A DNA stretch of 64,000 bases, taken from Sisyra terminalis (Eukaryota > Arthropoda > Insecta > Neuroptera > Sisyridae). A program made the position numbers and the translations under genes. A model generated the notes under the pieces. That model was not told where the DNA came from. It searched no databases and saw nothing but the letters and a program-made list of their open reading frames with translations. The stretch is taken from NCBI GenBank assembly GCA_958496175.1, contig OY292275.1:27939001-28003000 (forward strand), given 5' to 3'. The stretch's first letter is position 1. Each line of letters starts with the position of its first letter. Positions 14,146 to 26,100 of this stretch are shown here, in pieces.

Positions 14146-17100
14146 ATACTAGTAACTACTCAAGTTACGAAACGTAAAATATCACAAATACAAATAATGA
14201 AATTAGGTGCACCTACCAAACTTTCCACTGTCATGAGACTTAAAAGAATAATGTATTAGAAAAATGTGTTTTTTTTTGCTTACGTGTTAAACATATAAGT
14301 GGAATTAGCTTACTTGATTATAAGAATTTAAGAGATATTATTGCGAGGATTCAATGTTGCTTCATGTAATAGGCGTTTGGTTTTTTAGGAAAAGAAATCC
14401 TATATGTTTAAAACAGTTAATCCAAAAACGAGAATCGCTAGGTAAACGCATACAAAATCGCTGATCATACAGACTCAGCTATTTGTTTTTGTTGGCTTAT
14501 GTATAGGGTAACACAGAAAAATGTTTTTTTTTAAATGCATAGTGGCAGTCATTAGTAGGCGGTAGCACTGTAAAAAAACGACCATGAGCAAGTAAACAGT
14601 TTGCCATTTTAGTAACCATGGATCAGTGGAACGGGCAACTCTGTGCGTTCGTTATAAACATGTTTTGTAAAAACAGTGATAGTTTCGGAAGAAGGGAAGT
14701 TCCAAAAATGTTCCAACTTAGAGCATTATGATGCCGTCCCATGAAAACACACGATAAGAAGTTGGATGATTAACTATGACGAAACTGAGTCGGTTCTAAA
14801 GAAGAAACCAACAGAACAAGAAGTATTTATACTTCACAGAACATTGAGGTTGTACAGACAGTTAATACGAATCGTTCCGTAGAGCTGCACCAATCTTTAT
14901 ACATCAGAGTTGAATAATTTTTCACACGTTCAAGAAACATGATCTCAATAGCGACATCACATACTGCATGGCAATCAATGGAAGCTGTGCCAGAATTGTT
15001 CGGTAACTGTGTGACCTCAAGATTTGAGAACGCTTCCTGGTCCCCTGGAACACCAGATCTGTTCGTTTCTGATTTTTTGTGGAGTTGTCTCAAAAGTAAG
15101 GCCGCCGCACACTGTTGCTAACAATCATCCTCAAACGCAATATTTCTTAGGGGCTGGCATATAAGTCAGACAATGCATTGAAAAAGTTGAAGGAGCTGCC
15201 TCACATACATTCCCGGGCATCTGGTCGCTAATGCTAGTTGAAATAATTATCGAGTAGTTATAAGTAAAATAGAACAAAAAGTTTTGAAACTGTACTTCTT
15301 TTTTGCTTGTGCCGAACGGTAAGTAAGCAAACAGTGACTAGTGAGTGACAATGAATAGCGAGCAGAATTTTATATAGCGAATAGATGTCCAGGAATAAGT
15401 TCGACCCCCTTCACTACTTCAATGTTTTGTCTGGCTTATTTGCCAACTTCAAAAAATGTTTTGTATGAGGATGATTGTTCGCTGCAGTGTGCGGCCGGGC
15501 TGAAGTAGGTATCCTACCGGTATGATATAGGTCGGAAGTAGGTATAAACAATCGGTCAAGAACTGTGGATGAGCTAAGCTCTAGATAAACTAAAATGAAA
15601 TTCACAGAATCCCAACTGAAATATTATGGCGATCGGTAAGGTGCCATCCATTAATTACGTCACACGTTCATGGGGGGTATCACCGTAATGTGACATATTG
15701 TGGCTAGGGGAGGGAGTTAAAAAACTTTGTGACATCACATTTTAAAATTTAAAATACTAAAACAAAATTTACATGTGATTAAAAAATTTAAAAAAAAATC
15801 GAACTTGATCTATTCTTTGATCTAATTCTTTGTTTGATAAATGATGACGATGCTTTATGGATGGAAGAAAACGATGTCGACACTAAGGATGTTGACGTTC
15901 AAATTCAGAACGAAAATGAAGTGTCTGATTTACCAGTAATAGCTAATATAAAGAAGTGGGTCCAAATTTCATGAACACAGGATTATTAAGTTTTTTATCT
16001 TTAATTGACATAATTAGTCACTTTTTGTTTCTTAACCAGTCGTTTTTTCTTTCTGTAATCAGAAATATTTGACTTTATGTTGCCTTTATTGAAGATTGTT
16101 TAATAAAAATAGGAAAAAAATGACAACATTTTTTTCTTTTGATTATTTTTAAATACATGCAGAAGTTTGAATAATGTTTGACGTCACATCAGGGGGGGGT
16201 CTAAAATCTGACAACCTATGACAAGGACGGGGAATGTGGTTTAAAAGTTTCATGTTACGTAATTTATGGATGGCCCCTAAGCAATATCAAAAACATATTC
16301 TTAGCATATTCTAAAGCATATTCATTTTTACCGAAAGAGGGCAACTATAGGACGAATTCAATTTAAAATAATATAAATTATAAAATTTTCTACTTCCTTC
16401 CCTCATTGTTTTATTGAATTCTTAAAAAAAAACAATTTTTGGCGCCACGTTTTATTATTGTAAATGAAAAATGTCTGGTACATCGTTTACACACTAAGAA
16501 AAATTAAATTAAATAGGAAACTATTGGTTTATTTTCTGTTCAGAACTAAATGACAAAATAATTATTACCTAATGATGACAGCCAAAAACTGTTAAAACGC
16601 GTCATAATAAAGAAGAAATTGAGTCACAGGACATATATAATTATTCATTAATTTTTCAATTCTTTTTTGCATTTGAAAAATGAAAGTCAAATAATAACTA
16701 AAATTGTCGCTGTAGCTCCCAGATCTATAAAACTCATAAAATTTGTGTCTAATTGAATGATCCATGTACATATCAAATTGAACAATTTATGTCCATCAAG
16801 TAAGCATTTCACTCTTAAAATAAGTAAAAAAATAAATACGAAATATTTTGATGCTTTTTTGTGGTTAAAGAGTTCCGGAAGAAAAAAATTGACCTTTCGC
16901 ACATCTTCAAGAAAATCCTTTTGTAATGCTTATACGTTGACGTTTAGAGTTTTCTTATAATTGTTAAATTTTCGAAAGTTTTTTTGCTTCATTAACTGAT
17001 GCAAAAATTGTTTATTGTCGTTCGAGAGTTTTTGAAAGAAAAAACTTTGTTTGAAGAACAGCTAGCAAGGTTTTTATGGCTCTTTGTACACCCTATTGTT

Positions 17101-20100
17101 AGAAAAAGAAATAATTCTCAAGAGAATAGTTTAAATAACTTGAGGTAACATATTTTCTTACTTGTTTCAGAGCTTTAGATAAACAAATGTTTGATTCAAC
17201 AAGCTTTCCTCATACACTATGTAGGTTTAGTGTTGATGTTTATAAAATTTTATTTAGCAAAAAAAATACATTTGCTTTATATATTTCCTACAATTTTACA
17301 TTTAGTGTTTATGTTTACAAAATTTCATTTCAATTTTAAATATTATAATTTGTTTGAATAAGTTTACAATTTGCTTTTATAATATTGCCTCAGATTCATT
17401 TGTTTTAAAAAAATGCGAATGTTAGTTTTACAATCAAATAAATGCTTAACTTAGTGCATACTTAATGTACATACTTAATTAAGTATAAATACATTGGAAT
17501 GTTATAGAATTGCAATACAGTTTAATTTATATTTCAAGATAAACTAAAATTTTGTTTTGTTATTAAAATAAAGACCAATGCACAAATTGAATATAAAAAT
17601 CTAAATAAGAAATAATATATTTGAATGGACTATTTTTATTACGCACATATAAAACTCACTGATATAACCTTCATTTGAAATTATCATTCAAGGATAAAGC
17701 TTTCATACATTTCCATTGTATAAAAGTTGAAAATCACAAAAGTTCATCGAAAGAATCGAATGAAAAAGTATTATATACTTAAATATCTAATAGGATTTCA
17801 TTTCATAAATCCTTTTTGTGTGTAAAATCTATTCATTGGTTTTACGTTTTTTAGGTGAATGATAATAGGTTTTAGCTAACATAAATCATTGAAAAATAAA
17901 CCTATTACTATTTATTTTATATATTTTATTAATTTATTCGGAAAATTATGCTTAACAGTTGTATTATTCAATAAAAAAAAAACAAACAAAAAGCGAACTG
18001 TAGAAATAGTTTTAACTTATTTTCAAAGTTAAATGATAAATTATGTATTAAATTGTTTTTTTTTTTTAGTTTTCTAAACTTGTAAAAAAATTAACACGCA
18101 AATGAACTTTAAAGAAATACTTTTTATATGTAATTCTATATTACATATAATTATAACATAACTTAAACGTTTTAAGTCCCATTTTCACAATATGTAATTA
18201 ACCGAAAAGTTAGGTTAGCTATATCATGGAAGTCAACTAACACGCACTGTTTCACAAGCTCATAGTTAAATAATGCGAATATTTTGTACATGTAATAGGT
18301 TGGCAATCCTGATTAAACCATTTTCTATTATTTTTGAAGTTATTGAGGGATCAGCACGTAATCAGTCGGTAGGTATACTTCATAAAACCAAAAAAAAAAT
18401 CTGAATACATTATTTTCAGCCGTGGTGAGGATAATTGTATTAAAAAATAATTTTCTATTTTATAGTTTAATATGTATACTTACTTGTTTACTTGTTTAAT
18501 ATGTATACGTATAGATACTTAATTTATATTATAACTTCTAAAGTATAATACACATTATTGAGAAACGCTTAAAAAGTTATAAATTACTTTAAAAATCTAC
18601 CATTTTGTAGATGCAAAGTAACATTTTCAATTTCTTCTAAAATATTTCCTTCAGTTTTTGGCAAAACTATAAATCTACAGGAAAATTCATGTTTTTATAT
18701 TTCTGCAAATAATTTATTCTCCACCTGAATAGTTGTCTTCCTTTTGGTTCATCAAAACTATCTTTGAATCTATAGCATTCATATCTATAACATACAATTT
18801 TGATTTCCACTTCTCATCTTTATATAACTCCAATCAATAAATCTCTGTCTATAAATTAGAGGACTATATTACATTAAAGCATTAGTTAAACTATATCGCA
18901 AATATAAGCTTAATATTCCTAGATTAACCTAATTGTTAAGTGCTAACCAAACATGAAACAATGATTTTCCTTTTAATCCTTAACCAATAGGTAGTTCCAC
19001 ATATTGTAAAAACTGGCCTAACTCGCATAGTCTATTTGTATGACTAGGGAAGCTAACATACCTACTCCCTATGAGAACTTAAAAGCAAAAATCAGTTGTT
19101 TTATAATATTGCATACAATAATAATTAATATCGATCTCGAAAGGTAACTATTTTTCCTTCATTTTTTTGTTCATTTATTTATTACAACGAATTTTCGAAA
19201 CATGAAATTCGATATGCTAAATAATATAATTTTTATTTGTGAGCCAATTAAATTGTTTTTTTTTTCAATAATCTTAAAAAGCATTTTTTGAATATGTGCT
19301 TATGTATCTTGTTTTATATGTATATATTGATTGGAATATTCTTTTCGTGCTTGAGCATTTCAAAAAAAAAAATGTTCTTATAACTATAAAGTATAAAACC
19401 TTTACACATGTATATGTATGTGGAAATAACATATATGTGTAGTATGAAGTAGTCTGAACTATAATCTACCTCCCCTCAACCTACATTCGTTTTCAATCTA
19501 TTTGTCTTTAGTTAATACATATGTGTTTGTGTCATCGATTGATTTGCCCTCCACAATCTCCAATTTAATAAGGCAAATAACGAAACAGTACTGGTGTGGT
19601 CTTGCATTAAAATAAGCAGAGCCATTGTATGAGAAGCTGCATAAAAGTTTACATCACGTCAATATTCCATAGTTTCTGGTCTCCACATTTCTTTTGTGTT
19701 TTTAGTAGTAAAAAGCATGTTATTTGAGTTATAGTTTTGTTCAGTGTTTGTTTGTGTGTATATGTGGTAATAACTCTTAGGACCGTAGTTCCATTGGGTC
19801 CAATTATTCGTTATATGCAAAGCGAACGGAGCGCATTGTTGTTAGTTACAGAGTGGTGGCGGTTGTAGCTGGAAACTCGGAAGCCGTCACACTAAATGGT
19901 TTAAGGGCCGATACTCAATATCAGGTCACCGTAGCTGCTGTTTTTAACGGAAAAAAATTCCGAAGTCGACCTATTGTCTTCCGCACGCTGGGTGAGCATT
20001 TTTTCATTAAACTTTTATTTGTTACAAGATTTTGCAAACGTGTTCAAGAATATATTGTAAATATACTAGAGTTTTATAACTTGACACATAACGTACAAGA

Positions 20101-23100
20101 GATTGTTACCACCTCTCCAATTTTCTAGTTTTCTTTTATATGCAATGAATAAAACACTTAAAAACATAATAGGAACACTTTTCAGTTTTTTTTTTGTTAT
20201 TTCTTTTGTCGAGATATCCTCTTTACGTTTTAATAACATTATTTTATTATACTCTCCTATTATATTGTTACATTGTTACTCGGTGTCTGTATAGAGCCAC
20301 CCAGAACGTCACCACAACAGGATGCGGCGGGCTTGGGGTTATTGTCACCCTCAGCCTCCCCATCTGATAACACTGGTGGAGGATATTATCCACCTTCAAA
20401 TTCATATACTGAGCCAGAAGACTTTACAAATGTAAGTTTTTTTTCCGTTTTTTCTTTCTATAAAAAAATATTGAATCATGTATTTTATAAGGTTCGAGGT
20501 GTTGAAATTGGAATCGTGTTATTGGTATTATTAGTGTGGGTAGCTGCCATAGTATTATTTTTTAATCGTTGGGGTAAAATTCGTATGTTACTTCCTTATC
20601 AACCGGACTACAAGGAGCAATTAAAGGTTCCTGGTACTGGAGCTTGTGTTGCTGCTGCAGCTGCAAATAACACTTGCAATGGAAATCATTCAACTTCACA
20701 CGTATGTCCCCAAGTAAGTATATTCCATTAATACAAGCGTAAATTTGTAAAGCCTAAGTCATTTTATCTAATTAATTATATGGCTGCAGTGTTTTCAATG
20801 AAGCTACAAATATCTGAACTACGTATATATTTTATTTTAACGTATTATACTTATATCACTTCAAAATCTTAAGTTTTACTTTGCCTATCTTTTGCAACTG
20901 AATATAACTCAAAGTTAAGGAATTTTTTCGTCTTTATATATAACAGAAAAGAAAAATGAAAATGTGCTTATCTAAAAGTAACAAATGTTGTGTACTGTTG
21001 AAGTTTTTATTTATTTTTGTATTATAGTTTTATCATTGTTTTAATTAAGAATTGGTCAAAATTAGATTCAGACTAGATAAAAACATTCACCAGATTAATA
21101 ATAATACCTTCAAAAAATCTGATACATAGTAAATATACAACAAAGGTAAATGTTCATTTTGTAATTCAATTCACTTGCTCGTAAAATGTTTCAATTTTCT
21201 ACGTGAATTTAGTAGCTTAAAACAAAAATGCTGCATCTAAAGTAAATTCGAATAAAAATTTTATTGCTGAAAGAATTCAGTAATTGTTTATGTTGAATAC
21301 AATTTAAATGAGGATTTTCTGAAAGTTGAATACGTATTAAATTGGGTTTTAAGTTGTAAGTAGATACCTAAACTTTTTATTGTTGCATTGTAAGAGAGTA
21401 AAAGTAACAAAATTGTTAGTGAATTCCTTAACTTTAAGTTCTTACCAAAACTTTCACCTATTATTTCTGCAAGTCTATTTTCTTTAATCTTGATTGGGGT
21501 TCACATAATAAAAGCTGACTGCATTTTCAGTCTGTTGAAAATTCGCTCAATCTCAACAACGATTCTTATTATGAAGTCACTTACATAGCGACCGATTGCG
21601 ATAGTGATTGATTCATTCAAAAAATATGTGAAACATACTATATTAATCATTTGGGTGAGCGTTCTGTAGTAGAGATTATATAATTACATCGGCTAAAATT
21701 TATATAATTATCTTGGTAAAGCTTTTGATATATAACATTTTTTAAATATAATACGCTTCCTGTTAAATAACTTAATAACATACTGTCCCCTTATGGAAAA
21801 GCTCTTAATAGTAGTTTTTAATTTTATGTAGTGGAAAAACATATTTTGATACATATTAGAACTAAATTTAGTGGCTGATATTGAAGCAATGTTACGTTAG
21901 TTGTACGTAAAACGTGTGTAGAAAGAGATTAGTGTTATCATGGGGCGCAGCACACCTGATGTTGGTGGTGTTGTTGTTATCAGGGTGGGTGCTGCATGTT
22001 GGACCAGTGTTTTCGCTATCCGCGACGAACACGTGATTCCCGGGACTGCGGCTGCCAGTTCGCATTGTTACACCGGGCTGACCATACCTAGCAGCCGGGC
22101 CCGGCCCCGCATCCCCATCCATCACCACCTGCAGTAAGTCCCACTACTACTCTTCTCTTTACTTCTTTCACCACCCACAACAACCACCAGCAGAATTGTC
22201 ACTTTCAATCCACAAACCGCAAAAAGCACCGCTAAATTAATTCTTCAATTTAAGTAGCACTTTCTGAAACACTAGTTTTATGGTTCGTTTAGTTTACTAC
22301 GAGTAGTTTAGTTTGTTGCACACACGTTTGCAGTTCTACCTTTGTTTATAGTAGTTACCTATCTCCACAACTAAGTAGCCAAAGTTTCCTTTGCATGCTT
22401 CTCAATACTAACGGTAGGTAATGTTAATTTATTTTACTATAAATTTTGAGAACCTACATTTTATTTAAAGGGGTCAATCCATGAGTGTTCGTTTTCCTTT
22501 GGTTATCTCGCATAACTTGATAACAAAATTGGTTAATAACACAGGCCTGTGTTGCTAACATTTTCTTAAATACAATAACATATTTTTATTGTAATTTTTG
22601 CCCTGATTATGGAAAAAGTAATAAAAAAAGTTCATCACGTAAGGTTTTATAGCCAACTATAATTGAAAAATAGTTTTTTCGACCAAAATCGGGGGCCCAA
22701 ATCGAACCACTTTTTCTGTATCAAAAACGATAGTACTCCACCTCTCACTACTAACGCTGGTGTCGTTTTATCTTTCGTTGATAGGGGAAATGAACCGATA
22801 CGAAGTTTAAAAGTGAGAGCGAAATAACACCAAACATTTCTGTTATCTCGCTTTCACTTTTAAACTTCGTATTGGTTCATTTCTCCTATCAACGAAAAAT
22901 AAAACGACACCAGCGCTAGTAGTGAGAGGTGGAATACTACCATTTTCGATACACAAAAAGTGGTTAGCTTTGGGCCCCTGGCTTCGTCCGAAAAAACTTA
23001 TAGATATTACCCTTATTGATAACTATGTATAACATAACATCTAGGTTTAACTAATTTTTATGTGACTAATTTGTCGTATTACTTAATATATTTATTCCAT

Positions 23101-26100
23101 GGAATTTAGGAAACTTTTTTTAAAAAAAAATTGCGTAGTGTGCAACTCATTCCTAATATATTTTCTCATTTCGTGAGAAAAACTGACGTGATGGTACGAA
23201 ATGGATTTTATATTTGAAATAAGCGGAAAAAAATTCATTGAAATGATTTATTAGAGTAAAAACAATTTTAAAAAGGATTTTTTTACAGGCCTGTGTAATT
23301 GGTAAAGTGATATAAATTTTCAATACCATTGGAGTTTTAGAGCTTTAGCATAAATTGATAAAAAATAAGAAAAAAATACTTAAACATAAAGCAAGGATGG
23401 ATAAGTGGCTAAGACGGTTGCTCCGCAACTAAAAGGTGCTGAATTCAAATTTGAAACTAGGAGGATTTATATTGTTTTTCGGTTTACAATTTCTTACAAA
23501 CGTTAGGGTAGCCAATGATATTGATGTATAGTTATTATAAAAACGATAAAAAATAACTCAAATTTGACCATAAGCTAAATTTTTGAAATTGCTAAAATTT
23601 AAAGTTCTCCTTTTGGTATATTTAACTTTTAACTTTGATAGCTTATAAGAAAAAAATGATATAACTATTACAATTGATAGTACTTATTCTTGATATACTT
23701 TGAGGTTGTGCAGGTTATAAAAAAAAAATCATTAAATAGATTTTATTCTAAATTTAGAGTGAGGTAGAACAATTGAATCTGTGAAAGGAGAGACTAGTTA
23801 AGATTATACGAGTGAGATCTCTGGGTACTTTGTTATTTGGTTTTTTGAATTGCATTGATATCTCTCAATTATCCAGTATTGTTGGAGGTACTGACGCTAA
23901 CCAGTTTCATATGCACATTCACTGAACCTTTCTTAATTGGATTTTTTTTTTCAAAATCAAAATTTAGGTATTTATTTCTACATAGGTCATATGAATTGGG
24001 GGTATTTCTCCGCCGAATCTCTCACCGAAACCACGGGTATGATTAAACCCAGATTAAGAACCACTGATCTAGATTTCTAAGATGCAATTAATGCTGACGT
24101 TTGACATGTATTTCCAGCGTCAATTGGTTATTTGGTCGTGTGGTATGATTTCGACCAATGTGCCATTTAGTTAAAAAGGAGAGATAAAACTTAAAATATT
24201 TTATTTTTAACGTTGGTGTCATTTATTTGACGCTAAAAATTTGAAATCAAATTCGATGATAATCGATATAAAAAATCAATTTCAAAAGAGTTAAGACAAC
24301 TATAACTATGTGTTGTTTACTTTAAAAAAGTTAAGAAATATCATAGATCAATAATTTGATTTTCGATTCTTGTCATTTGTTTGATGCAAACTTATTTCAC
24401 CATTGTCACTTGACGCTTCAATTTAATTTTGAAATTTGATGCCGATTTTCATCTAAATGTCGCTTCATTCGAAATCGTACCACGTAAGCAAATATAACGC
24501 TGGAAATCAGCGTCAAGCGTCAACATGAAACCTCACCCTTCGAGTATGGGTTCTCAACGTTTGTGGAATTATCGTTTTAACCAATGTATAATATATATTA
24601 AAAAGTCTAATAAATACCAAATCATTAGTTTATCAATTTATGTCACATTACAATTAATGTTACACATAAACAAAATTGAAAATAAAAGTAAACTCCTAAA
24701 TTTGAAAGATTTAATGGAAGTAATGCTAGGTACTCTAAGTTACAATTTCTTTTAACGACTTAATTTTGATTAAAAGTTTATTTTACATATCTACCTATTT
24801 TTGAATCATAGATTTTTGAACAAATATATAACAAGAACTAAATCAATATCAAGTGTAAAAAAAATGATTAGATTAAAAAAATACTGATCAAATGGATTGA
24901 CCCCATTAATCTTACGTTGAAAATATGTTATTTGTTAAATTGTATATAAAATAGATTTTCTTATTTCATTTCAAGGTGCATTTAAATTTTGCACTAAATG
25001 TACATAGATTGATACTTTAAAATTAACTCAAAGGTTTAAATATTTAACACAAGTTTCTTTGTTAACATATATAAACATATTATGTACACGACATATGAGT
25101 ATACACATATTCAGGCATTAAATACACGTGTTATTAGTAAATAGGTCAAAGATTGAATTTGCGGTAATAATTTATGATGTTTACTTATACCCATAGGTAG
25201 TTCCTATTGTTTTTAAATTTGAAGCCAATTTCGTATTACATTTTCTTTGTATATGTCTATTTCTTCATTTTTGGCAACCATGAATACAAATTAAACTATA
25301 TAATAAATTTTATACGGAGATTTATATCGCTCCAAAATTCAATATTTTAAATTACTTTCTTTTTCGATTATAAATATTCAGTTATTTTTTGGTAGAAACA
25401 AACGATAAAGTTAGGGTTTCCTTATTGGTGCATTCATAAGTGTGTTGGATTTATGAAACATTAATTCAATGCAATGTTCGACCTACACTTCCTTTTAAGA
25501 CAACAATTTCATTTGTTTATTTTCGGTACTTGTTCCTAATTACAAATAAAATCAATTGTAATATAGAGAAATATGATAAATCCATATGAAGGACAAACTT
25601 TTTGATTGAGGAAATAAAAGAACAATTTTTAATTTGATAAAATACAGGTAAATGTATTACGTTGAAATCACTACTATTTTGAACACTCCGAAAGCTCGCG
25701 AATGTAGTTTTAGTTTCGGTTTCAATTTCGGTAATTTTCTTGCCGAAACCAAAACCGATACTTCAGTCAGACATTAGTTTTTGTTGATTGACAATGCGAA
25801 AACATTTTTTTAATTTTCAAACATTTCATGTTATATTTTATGTTAACACTAATTTTTGGGTTAACAGAGTCAATTTTAATTTTTAAATTATTTTGAAATG
25901 TTTTATCACTGGAAAATGGCACACAGTTTCGATTGAAGAAATAAATATTTATTTTGAGTTTATATAACAAAGGTATTATCTAGTAATACGACTCGTTTAA
26001 TGGACAAAAAACGATTCTAGTGAAAAAAATAAAATAAATGGATTTTCCCATTTATAACTAAAATGTTTCAAAAACATTTTTTTTTCATTTTAATTTATTT

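Larger units (their letters stand above)
11960..19845. other. FN3 gene second intron, transposon-rich
   Basis: About 7.9 kb without a further supported exon. It holds a 630-bp element with 125-bp inverted repeats, a tRNA-derived SINE-like copy, a (TA)n microsatellite, two facing transposase fragments and a Harbinger-like element, all listed separately. The stretch 16300-19750 is AT-rich and I see nothing else recognisable in it. Confidence 0.55.
22470..24906. mobile_element. Possible larger element bounded by GGGGTCAATCCAT ends
   Basis: A 13-bp sequence GGGGTCAATCCAT at 22470-22482 recurs as its exact reverse complement at 24894-24906. Between them lie a long hairpin, a SINE-like copy and two other inverted-repeat relics, as expected if later elements inserted into an old transposon. 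Similarity does not extend beyond 13 bp and no clear target duplication was seen. Confidence 0.3.

Noticed and set aside
21940..22137. ORF starting at 21940 through the GC-rich exon candidate
   Set aside because: Starts inside the intron before the acceptor and uses a different frame from the transcript; I use the phase-0 frame instead.
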